Positions 1-6,084 of a stretch of 7,363 bases of DNA are shown piece after piece. A program made the translations under genes and the position numbers. Source of the stretch: Gemmatimonadota bacterium (GTDB lineage: Bacteria > Gemmatimonadota > Gemmatimonadetes > Longimicrobiales > Gaopeijiaceae); NCBI GenBank assembly GCA_007127575.1, contig SKZC01000089.1:1-7363 (forward strand), in the 5' to 3' direction. Numbering within the stretch: the stretch's first letter is position 1; every line of letters begins with the position of its first letter. Below the pieces are notes generated by a model that made no database searches, had not been told where the DNA came from, and worked only from the letters and a program-made list of their open reading frames with translations.

Positions 1-1
1 C

Positions 2-1030
2 GGGGCCCTGGACACCTTGAAGGAGGGTCTGGCGCTCTACCCGGACTCGGTGGAGTTGTACGTGGGCCTGGGGTACGCTCGGATGGCTCGGGAGGAGTAC
101 GCCTGGGCCCGGAAGGCTTTCGAGCGGGCGCTGGTGCTGGATCCGGGCCACGAGGACGCCATGGTAGGGCTGGGAGACGTCCTGTTGCGATTCGGCCATG
201 GGTCCCAGGCGCTGGAGCTCTTCAAGGCCGTGAAGGCCATGGGGTACGAGGACGACCTGGAGCTCATGCTCACCATGGGGCAGGCGCTGTACCGGGGAGG
301 ACTTTTCACCGACGCCCGGGATCTCTTCAGCGAGGTGGCCACCCGTCGACCCGACAGCGCGGATGCCCAGGCGTCCCTGGGGTACGTACTCTTACGGCTG
401 GGCGACGAGCTGGGAGCCTGCCGTCAGATCCGACGGGCCCTGCGCCTCGCTCCCAAGCTCTACGAAGCCCGGGTGTTTCTGGGGCACATCCTGTATGAAC
501 GAGGGGATTGGGACGGCGCCCTCCGAGAGTTCGAAGGAGTGCCCCCTTCGGAGCACTGGGACGCGCTGGCCGTATGGAGGTTGATGGAACTCAAGCGGGC
601 GATCTGGCGGCTGGAGGAGGACGACCTCCGTGTCCGGCCCTGGAAGGAGCGACTGTCGGAGCTGGAAGCTCTGGAGGATCCAATCGACCGGCTCCTGGCG
701 GAGGTGGAGTTCTCCATGGAGGGCGGTGACTCCCTTGGCGGAGCGGATCAGAACCAGTTGGAACTCTTCCAGGCGCAGGGGGACCGGGGCGGGGACGCGG
801 AAGCGTGGACCGTACGCCTTCCCTCCGGAGAGGTTTTCCGGGGCACGCCGCTCCAGATCGTGCGGGGGATGCGGGATGCGGAAGGGTTTTTCCACGAAGG
901 GCTGGGGGCGTACATGAGGCGCCTGGCAGAACGATGGCACGAGCAGTCGGGAGTGAAGGTCCCATTTTCCGATCCGGAGACCTTCCTCCGCACGGCAGTG
1001 AGCCGAGGTCTGGTGAGGTTGGAGGAGTGA
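2..1030 (+). CDS. TPR-repeat protein with an unrecognised C-terminal domain (5' end cut by window)
   Basis: Tetratricopeptide-repeat protein, probably a protein-protein interaction scaffold; its partner and pathway cannot be read from the sequence. The frame is open to the left edge. The residues before the first possible start (TTG at 17) already look like the second helix of a TPR, so the true start lies outside the window. Counting from that TTG, about five TPR units run through residues 1-177, with the usual pattern of G/A at helix positions and P-D/P-G turns (LYPDS, LDPGH, RRPDS, LAPKL). A charged helical stretch follows (about 185-235), then a polar linker. Residues 262-337 form a compact C-terminal segment beginning AWTVRLPSGEVFRGTP that I do not recognise. 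No signal peptide or membrane segment is visible in the part present. The next gene begins 58 bases downstream on the same strand, so the two are probably cotranscribed. The TPR call is firm; the function is unknown. Confidence 0.85.
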   Translation, partial: GALDTLKEGLALYPDSVELYVGLGYARMAREEYAWARKAFERALVLDPGHEDAMVGLGDVLLRFGHGSQALELFKAVKAMGYEDDLELMLTMGQALYRGGLFTDARDLFSEVATRRPDSADAQASLGYVLLRLGDELGACRQIRRALRLAPKLYEARVFLGHILYERGDWDGALREFEGVPPSEHWDALAVWRLMELKRAIWRLEEDDLRVRPWKERLSELEALEDPIDRLLAEVEFSMEGGDSLGGADQNQLELFQAQGDRGGDAEAWTVRLPSGEVFRGTPLQIVRGMRDAEGFFHEGLGAYMRRLAERWHEQSGVKVPFSDPETFLRTAVSRGLVRLEE

Positions 1031-1070
1031 GCGACGGGGGAGTGACGGAGCGGCGAAGGTATTTCCCAGT

Positions 1071-1078
1071 GGAGGAGG
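1071..1078 (+). promoter_or_regulatory. Ribosome binding site for the double zinc ribbon gene
   Basis: GGAGGAGG lies 10 bases before the ATG at 1089 and is the strongest Shine-Dalgarno match in this gap. It supports 1089 as the start rather than a later codon. Confidence 0.6.
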
Positions 1079-1088
1079 CGCAGGGCTG

Positions 1089-1883
1089 ATGAGGGTGGAC
1101 CCCGAGGTGCTGGAGCGGTTTTTCGATGTGTTGGTGGAGGAAATCGACAAGGGGCGACCCGAGTACCTTCGTCAGCCCTTCACGGTCGCGGAGATCTACC
1201 AGGAGCTGGTCCCGTACCGGACTCATCGGGACGCCATCGGGGTGGAGATGAATGGGGACTACGAAGACGCCCTTCTCCACCTACTGGCAGGTCACGGGCA
1301 GTTTCTCGTTCTGGAGTCGGAACCGGCCCGAAGGCGGATCCAGCAGGAGGTGGAGGCGAAGAATCCCAACACGGGCCTCTACCGGGAGTATGCGGCGGTG
1401 GAGGTCCGGTTGAACCCTGCGTTCGTCTCCGGCACCATCCGCTCCGCCTCCAACGGGGGGGAGGGTCGTCCCTCCCAGGAACCGTCCACCCCTCCGGAGC
1501 TCTTCAAGGATGAGGGCTTCTCCCCTGCCGCCTCCACCCCGCCTGCGCTGCCCACAAAGGAGAGCGCGGGCCCAGGGGGAAGCGTGGGCAAAGGACCAGG
1601 GAAGGCACAGGGCGTCGGTGTGCCCTCCCATTCCACGCCTTCCTCCCAGAAGTCGGCGTCAAAGGTGGAGTCGACCCGGACCAAGGCTGCTGGCGGGCCC
1701 TCGAAGGGAGGCGAGCCGACCCTCTGCCCCGATTGCCACCAATCCCTGCCGGACCGCGATAGCCTGCGCTTCTGCCCGTTCTGCGGCACGAACGTCTTCG
1801 TCGTGGACTGCGGCGAGTGTGGCGAGGAGTTGGAGCGGGCGTGGAGCTTCTGTCTGGCCTGCGGGACCCCATCGGAGGGGTGA
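1089..1883 (+). CDS. Uncharacterised protein with disordered linker and C-terminal double zinc ribbon
   Basis: 264-residue protein in three parts. Residues 1-115 form an acidic, helix-rich domain (for example RFFDVLVEEIDKG and NPNTGLYREYAAVEVRLNP) that I cannot assign to a named family. Residues about 118-211 are rich in Pro, Ser, Gly and Lys and look intrinsically disordered. Residues 212-264 hold four CxxC knuckles: C213/C216, C229/C232, C241/C244 and C255/C258. That is the spacing of a double zinc ribbon (DZANK/zinc-ribbon type), predicted to bind two zinc ions. Such ribbons usually mediate protein or nucleic-acid contacts, and nothing here points to catalysis. It has no signal peptide, so it is probably cytoplasmic. 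The ATG start is backed by a strong Shine-Dalgarno. Its stop codon overlaps the start of the next gene, which suggests translational coupling. The zinc ribbon is clear; the cellular role is unknown. Confidence 0.85.
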   Translation: MRVDPEVLERFFDVLVEEIDKGRPEYLRQPFTVAEIYQELVPYRTHRDAIGVEMNGDYEDALLHLLAGHGQFLVLESEPARRRIQQEVEAKNPNTGLYREYAAVEVRLNPAFVSGTIRSASNGGEGRPSQEPSTPPELFKDEGFSPAASTPPALPTKESAGPGGSVGKGPGKAQGVGVPSHSTPSSQKSASKVESTRTKAAGGPSKGGEPTLCPDCHQSLPDRDSLRFCPFCGTNVFVVDCGECGEELERAWSFCLACGTPSEG

Positions 1884-2356
1884 GCTCCCGCGCTCGTCGA
1901 CCTGGTGGAGGTGGAGCCGGGCTTTTTCCCTTCGTCCTATTCGCCGTTATGGGGGCTTCCGCAGGGTGCCTCGCTCCGGACGAGCCCCCCTCCGACCCGG
2001 AGCTCAGGGAAGCGCTGGGTCTAGGTGATGGCGTTCCCATCCACCGCGTCAACGTCAGCGGGCGGGGGGCGGAGACTCGCCTGGTGCCGTCACAGGTTCC
2101 AGTGGAGCCCGGCGCGGTGGTCCAGTTCGTGATTCTGGACCGGCGAGCGCACCGAATCCGATTTCTCCCCGATTCCCTCTCCCCGGACGCCCACACCTTC
2201 CTGGTGGACACGAACCAGGTGGAGAGCCCTCTCCTGGTAGAGCAGGGGAGCCGGTTCGTTCTCTCCTTCGAGGGAGCTCCACCGGGGGCGTACCCTTTCG
2301 TGGTGGATGGCCACGGTGCACCGGTGTGGGGTTGGATCCACGTGGGGAGCCCCTGA
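1880..2356 (+). CDS. Cupredoxin-like lipoprotein lacking the copper Cys and Met ligands
   Basis: 158-residue predicted lipoprotein. I chose the GTG at 1880, which overlaps the previous stop as GTGA, because it gives a coherent signal peptide: a basic RARR n-region, a hydrophobic LFPFVLFAVMG core, then SAGC with C30 as the lipidated cysteine. A start at 1817 is also open, but it would add 21 residues lying over the upstream zinc ribbon. The Ser at -3 is not the usual Leu, so the lipobox is slightly atypical. The mature part follows the cupredoxin pattern. It has a V/P-rich strand before an EPGAVVQFVI strand, then a His (H91) in RRAHRIRF, and a C-terminal YPFVVDGHGAPVWGWIHV segment. In plastocyanin-type proteins the last segment reads YxYxCxPHxxxxM. 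Here the Cys position is V142 and the Met position is W150, and only H91 and H145 remain. It probably sits in the periplasm or on a membrane surface. The fold call rests on motif spacing only. Confidence 0.75.
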   Translation: MSSRARRPGGGGAGLFPFVLFAVMGASAGCLAPDEPPSDPELREALGLGDGVPIHRVNVSGRGAETRLVPSQVPVEPGAVVQFVILDRRAHRIRFLPDSLSPDAHTFLVDTNQVESPLLVEQGSRFVLSFEGAPPGAYPFVVDGHGAPVWGWIHVGSP

Positions 2357-2422
2357 CGAGGTACTACCGGGAGAATGGGACTTCCGTCGACGGCCTCCTA
2401 GCGTCCCCTCCGGCACCCCTCG

Positions 2423-2428
2423 TATACT
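2423..2428 (+). promoter_or_regulatory. Possible -10 box upstream of the dehydrogenase gene
   Basis: TATACT stands out as AT-rich within a very GC-rich 133-base intergenic gap and matches the sigma-70 -10 consensus (TATAAT) at five of six bases. No convincing -35 hexamer is found 16-18 bases upstream. It would start a transcript about 60 bases before the dehydrogenase gene. The evidence is weak. Confidence 0.3.
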
Positions 2429-2433
2429 CCTCC

Positions 2434-2447
2434 CCGGACGCGTCCGG
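2434..2447. repeat. Perfect 14-base palindrome in the intergenic gap
   Basis: CCGGACGCGTCCGG reads the same on both strands. It is overlapped by a second inverted repeat, CCCCGG at 2432-2437 and CCGGGG at 2448-2453. It begins 5 bases after the possible -10 box, where an operator would overlap the transcription start. It could also form a short hairpin in a leader RNA, or be chance in such GC-rich DNA. Confidence 0.35.
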
Positions 2448-2489
2448 CCGGGGTAGCCGAGGACGGAGATTCCAAGGGACCGACGGAGG

Positions 2490-3551
2490 GTGATGGCTCG
2501 CATCGCGGTGATACCCGGGGATGGGATCGGGGTGGAGGTGATGGCGGAGGCAGTACGGGTCCTCCGACGTACGCGAGAGCTGGCGGGGTTGGACCTGGAG
2601 CTCAGGACCTGGGACCTGGGTGCCGAACGAACGCTTCGGGAAGGAGTCACTATCACGGAGGCGGAGTTCGAGACGCTGGAGGGGGACTACGAGGCCATCC
2701 TCCTGGGTGCTCTCGGGGATCCCCGGATCGCAGATGACCGGCACGCCCGAGACATCCTCCTGGGACTACGCTTCCGCCTCGACCTCTTCGTGAACTTCCG
2801 TCCCTGTCGCCTCCTGGATCCTTCACTCTCTCCCCTCCGGAATCCGGACCGATGGTCCGGCGGGATGGAGATCTTTCGCGAGAACACTGAAGGGATCTAC
2901 GTGAACCTGGGAGGCCGCTTCAAGGCGGGAACCCGGGACGAAGTGGCCATCCACGAGGATCTGAGCACCTGGAAGGGTGTGGAGAGAATCGTTCGAGCCG
3001 CCTTCTCCCATGCCCGGGACCGGCGGCGACCTCGGGTCACCCTGGTGGACAAGGCGAATGCCATGCCTGCATCCGGAGCTCTCTGGCGGAGGGTCTTCCA
3101 GGAGGTGGGTGCGGACTTTCCGGAGGTGGAACGGGAGGCGGTGTTCGTGGATGCCATGGCCATGGATCTGGTCCGACGGCCGCAACGGTACGGCGTGTTG
3201 GTCACATCCAACCTCTTCGGCGACATCCTCAGCGACCTGGCTGCGGTACTCACTGGAGGGATCGGCCTGGCTCCATCGGCTAATCTCCATCCCGGTCGGC
3301 ATGCCCTCTTCGAGCCGGTGCACGGCTCGGCGCCGGATATCGCCGGATCGGGGACGGCCAATCCCATGGCGGCCATCCTCTGTGTGGGTCTTCTTCTGGA
3401 CCACCTGGGGCATGTGCGGGAAGCCCGGCGCGTGGAGGAGGCGGTGTCGCTGGCCATCGCGGAGGGCGTGACCACCCCGGATCTGGAAGGTACGTCCTCC
3501 ACGGAGGAGGTGGGCGGGTGGATCGCGGATCACCTGGCCAACGTCGCGTGA
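2490..3551 (+). CDS. Isopropylmalate/isocitrate dehydrogenase family (NAD-dependent, LeuB-like)
   Basis: 353-residue metal-dependent beta-decarboxylating dehydrogenase, which oxidises and decarboxylates a 2-hydroxy acid. Family landmarks are all present: the N-terminal IPGDGIG (8-14), substrate arginines R94, R104 and R130, and Y137 in RENTEGIY. K188 lies in VDKANAM, followed by metal-binding D221, D245 and D249 in the FVDAMAM and SNLFGDILSDL segments. The HGSAPDIAG loop (278-286) has the Asp typical of NAD-preferring members. Length is normal. Substrate is uncertain. L90/L91 before R94 and DKAN resemble LeuB, but the RENTEGIY loop replaces the REL(T)GGIYFG signature of classical LeuB and resembles tartrate and homoisocitrate dehydrogenases. 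No other leucine genes are nearby. The start is GTG at 2490 or ATG at 2493; the GGAGGG just before is unusually close for either. The next gene follows after 31 bases. Confidence 0.9.
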   Translation: MMARIAVIPGDGIGVEVMAEAVRVLRRTRELAGLDLELRTWDLGAERTLREGVTITEAEFETLEGDYEAILLGALGDPRIADDRHARDILLGLRFRLDLFVNFRPCRLLDPSLSPLRNPDRWSGGMEIFRENTEGIYVNLGGRFKAGTRDEVAIHEDLSTWKGVERIVRAAFSHARDRRRPRVTLVDKANAMPASGALWRRVFQEVGADFPEVEREAVFVDAMAMDLVRRPQRYGVLVTSNLFGDILSDLAAVLTGGIGLAPSANLHPGRHALFEPVHGSAPDIAGSGTANPMAAILCVGLLLDHLGHVREARRVEEAVSLAIAEGVTTPDLEGTSSTEEVGGWIADHLANVA

Positions 3552-3582
3552 ACAACGGAATCTGAAACCCTGGAAGAACGAC

Positions 3583-4845
3583 ATGGCGGAACGGCGCACC
3601 ATCGGTCAGCTCCTACTGGGCTTCGGGCGGATCACGGAAGAGGATGTGGAAAACGCCCTACAGCATCAGAAGGAGCACGGAGGGTACTTCGGCGAAGCCC
3701 TGCTGGCTCTGGGGCTGGTGACCCAGGAGGAGCTGGAGTGGGGCCTGGCGTCCCAGTTCGACCTCCCCTACGTGTTTCCCGACGTGGAGTCCATCGATCC
3801 AGAGGCGGCCTCCCTGGTGACCCCTGAGTGGGCCTTGGCGCACCTCACCCTTCCCATCATGAAGACGTCGGAGGCGTTGACGGTGGTGGTGGACTCCCCC
3901 ATCAAGACGGACGCCGTGGACGAGCTCCAACACCGGACGGAGCTGAAGATCGAGTTGGCGTTGGCGTCCGCTGGGAAGATCCGGGAGCTCATTCGCCAGG
4001 TCTACGCCCGGCAGGCCGCCCAGGAGGACCCCGACGCCTACACGCCCGTCTCGTTCGCGGAGGTGGTGGGAACCGCGTTGGACCAGGGGGCTGGGCGGTT
4101 CGGGGTGTCGTCCAGGGGCTCTCGGGTCACCGGCTGGTTCGACGACCGGGGGACGGTTCGGAGGAGGGTGCTCGCGGGGAAGTGGCGCTCGGAGATGGAG
4201 GAGGTGTTGAGCCCCTCCGTACAGGAGAGTGTGGAGGGACGGACCCGACACGAGTGGTCTGGCCGAATGTCTCGAGACGGCGTCGCCACCCCGGTGGAGG
4301 TCCGGTACCTGGCCTCCTCGGGAGGGGAAGAGTTCGTGTTCCGTCCCGTCCGACACGACGAGGAGATCCAGGAACGCTTCGCAAAGCCGTCTCCCGGAAT
4401 CCTTTCCGAGGTCCGCCTCCTGGCCCGCTCCGGCTCGGCCCGGTTCATTGTGAGCACAGAACCTGCCGAGTTGGCCCATGAGCTCGTGCCGTATCTGGCC
4501 CACCTCCTCCTGGACCCGGCGTGGCGGACCGTCTATCTGACCGACGCGGAAAATCCCGCGCTGGACGATGTCTTCTCCCTGCGGTTGCCCGAGGATCAGG
4601 GTGAATGGCCCGAGTTCCTGAAAGAGTTGCGGGGGTTCCATTTCGATGGAGTCTGTGCGGACCTGAAGGCCCCGGCTTCGCAGTGGCTGGATCCCGTGTT
4701 GGACCTGGCCTCTGCGGCCTTCGTGGCGTGGGATCCGGGGGTGGACCGCCGTAAGGCTCAGGACGCCGGCGTGAAGTGGGAGCTCTCCGTGGAGCGGAAG
4801 GAGGACGGAGAGCTGACGTGGCGGTTGGAGCCGCTCAAGGTGTGA
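3583..4845 (+). CDS. MshEN-domain protein with degenerate GspE/PilB ATPase (probable pseudo-ATPase)
   Basis: 420 residues. Residues 1-144 match the GspE/PilB N-terminal (MshEN) domain. Two copies of its ~24-residue motif are visible, one at 5-29 (RTIGQLLLGFGRI...ALQHQ) and one at 35-58 (YFGEALLALGLV...GLASQ). In MshE and some PilB proteins this motif binds c-di-GMP. The rest appears colinear with a GspE/PilB motor: an N1-like part (156-285, with WFDDRGTVRRRV and GEEFVFRP), then an ATPase-like part. By hand alignment to the downstream PilT, the Walker A GPTGSGKST falls on STEPAELAH (291-299), the Asp-box IED on LTD, and the Walker B/His-box region on 355-385 (DGVCADLK to AWDP). None of the catalytic residues survive. 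It is also shorter than PilB (about 560 residues) and lacks the tetracysteine zinc motif. A GGAAGA at 3572-3577 supports the start. It probably acts as a regulatory or structural partner, not a motor. The MshEN call is firm; the pseudo-ATPase reading is inference. Confidence 0.8.
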   Translation: MAERRTIGQLLLGFGRITEEDVENALQHQKEHGGYFGEALLALGLVTQEELEWGLASQFDLPYVFPDVESIDPEAASLVTPEWALAHLTLPIMKTSEALTVVVDSPIKTDAVDELQHRTELKIELALASAGKIRELIRQVYARQAAQEDPDAYTPVSFAEVVGTALDQGAGRFGVSSRGSRVTGWFDDRGTVRRRVLAGKWRSEMEEVLSPSVQESVEGRTRHEWSGRMSRDGVATPVEVRYLASSGGEEFVFRPVRHDEEIQERFAKPSPGILSEVRLLARSGSARFIVSTEPAELAHELVPYLAHLLLDPAWRTVYLTDAENPALDDVFSLRLPEDQGEWPEFLKELRGFHFDGVCADLKAPASQWLDPVLDLASAAFVAWDPGVDRRKAQDAGVKWELSVERKEDGELTWRLEPLKV

Positions 4846-4863
4846 CCCCTCTTCCATGGGGGG

Positions 4864-4891
4864 CCGGCGCGAAGCCGGGACACAGGTGTCC
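4864..4891. repeat. Two adjacent dyad symmetries upstream of pilT
   Basis: The first is CCGGC-GCGAA-GCCGG (4864-4878), a 5-base stem with a 5-base loop. The second, directly abutting it, is GGACAC-AG-GTGTCC (4878-4891), six-base arms with a 2-base centre like an operator. No T-run follows, so a classical intrinsic terminator is unlikely. They lie in the 108-base gap before pilT, the longest gap in the pil pair, and could be an operator or a leader structure. No -10/-35 pair is convincing nearby. Confidence 0.35.
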
Positions 4892-4953
4892 GATTCCGGG
4901 GCGCAGGGGCTTCGGGGCAGGCTTACGAACATCAGAAGGGAAAAGAAGGGACC

Positions 4954-6036
4954 ATGGCCCAGATCGATCAGTTCCTGAAAGTCCTTGTGGAGCAAGGTGG
5001 CTCGGACCTCCATCTCACCACGGGCTCCCCCCCGGTGATGCGCGTCCACGGACATATCCAACGGTTCAAGTTCCGGGAGCTCACCGCGAAGGACATGGAA
5101 ACCCTGGTCTACGAGATCATGGAAGAGGACTGGCGGATGAGGTTCCTGGATACCAAGGACTTCGATTTCGCCTACGAGATCGAGGGCCTTGCCCGGTTCC
5201 GGGTCAACGTCTTCTGGCAGAGGAAGGGGCTGGGTGCGGTGCTCCGGACGATCCCCTCCGAGATCCTCACCGCCGATGACCTGGGGTTGCCGGAGGTGAT
5301 CCGTAAGCTCTGCATGCTCTCCAAGGGTCTGGTTCTGGTCACCGGTCCCACGGGTTCGGGGAAGAGCACGACCCTGGCGGCCATGGTGGACCTGATCAAC
5401 GATACCCGGCAGGATCACATCCTCACCATCGAGGACCCCATCGAGTTCACCCACCCGAATAAGAAGTCCCTGGTGAACCAGAGGGAGATCGGGACGAACA
5501 CCCAGAGTTTCGGCAGCGCTCTCAGGGCGGCGCTCAGGGAGGACCCGGACGTCATCCTGGTGGGAGAGATGCGGGACCAGGAAACCATCGAGCTGGGCAT
5601 CACCGCAGCGGAGACCGGACACCTGGTGTTCGGGACCCTCCACACCAACTCTGCTCCCAAGACGGTGGATCGGATCATCGACGTCTTTCCGGCGGACCAG
5701 CAGGAGCAGATTCGGTCCATGTTGGCCGAATCCTTGAAAGGGGTCATCTCCCAGGTACTGCTCCGGAAGAAGGGGGGAAAGGGGCGGGTGGCCGCCCAGG
5801 AGATCATGGTGGGAACGTCTGCGGTCTCCAACCTCATTCGGGAGAACAAGATCCACCAGATTCCCTCCATCATTCAGACCGGGAAGAAGGACGGGATGCA
5901 GCTCCTGGATCAGCACATCATGGAGCTTCTCATGTCCGGGACCGTGGCTCCGAAGGAGGCCTACATGAAGGCGAACAACAAGCAGCCCTTCCTGAAGCAC
6001 CTGGACGAGGAGCCCGAGGAATCGGAGTTCGTTTGA
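4954..6036 (+). CDS. pilT: Type IV pilus retraction ATPase PilT
   Basis: 360-residue hexameric ATPase that powers disassembly and retraction of type IV pili at the inner-membrane base, driving twitching motility and DNA uptake. All PilT hallmarks are present. The N-terminal PAS-like domain begins with GGSDLHLTTGSPPVMRVHG. Walker A is GPTGSGKST (131-139, K137). The Asp box is TIEDPIEFTH (E160). Walker B is DPDVILVGEMRD (197-208, E205). The His box is TGHLVFGTLHTN (221-232, H223 and H230). The C-terminal domain has the SNLIRE motif (canonical AIRNLIRE), followed by the IHQIPSIIQTGKKDGMQ helix region. The acidic tail (DEEPEESEF) extends slightly past the usual end. The start at 4954 is preceded by a GAAGGG only 3 bases away, close but workable. 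The gene directly upstream looks like a dead relative of PilB; no pilB, pilC or pilin gene is visible here. Confidence 0.97.
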   Translation: MAQIDQFLKVLVEQGGSDLHLTTGSPPVMRVHGHIQRFKFRELTAKDMETLVYEIMEEDWRMRFLDTKDFDFAYEIEGLARFRVNVFWQRKGLGAVLRTIPSEILTADDLGLPEVIRKLCMLSKGLVLVTGPTGSGKSTTLAAMVDLINDTRQDHILTIEDPIEFTHPNKKSLVNQREIGTNTQSFGSALRAALREDPDVILVGEMRDQETIELGITAAETGHLVFGTLHTNSAPKTVDRIIDVFPADQQEQIRSMLAESLKGVISQVLLRKKGGKGRVAAQEIMVGTSAVSNLIRENKIHQIPSIIQTGKKDGMQLLDQHIMELLMSGTVAPKEAYMKANNKQPFLKHLDEEPEESEFV

Positions 6037-6084
6037 TCATCAGCGAGGCTTCGGGGCGACCCGAGCCAACGGGGGAAGCGGAGG

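Noticed and set aside
392..1280. Overlapping - strand open frames opposite the TPR and zinc ribbon genes
   Set aside because: Low-complexity Pro/Arg/Ser-rich products, no ribosome binding sites, and full overlap with clear + strand genes.
1441..1720. Low-complexity stretch that could be taken for a repeat array
   Set aside because: It encodes a Pro/Ser/Gly/Lys-rich linker within an open frame and shows no regular repeat unit.
1817..1879. Upstream start for the lipoprotein gene
   Set aside because: It would place 21 extra residues before the signal peptide and over the zinc ribbon codons; the GTGA overlap at 1880 gives a proper n-region and hydrophobic core.
1504..2211. A - strand open frame of 235 codons across the zinc ribbon and lipoprotein genes
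   Set aside because: Arg/Ser/Pro-rich shadow of the linker-coding region with no recognisable motif.
3658..6000. A 780-codon open frame on the - strand, antisense to the MshEN protein and pilT
   Set aside because: It lies opposite two well-supported genes, its product is rich in His, Leu, Pro, Arg and Gly with no domain, and such long antisense frames are expected in GC-rich genes with biased third codon positions.
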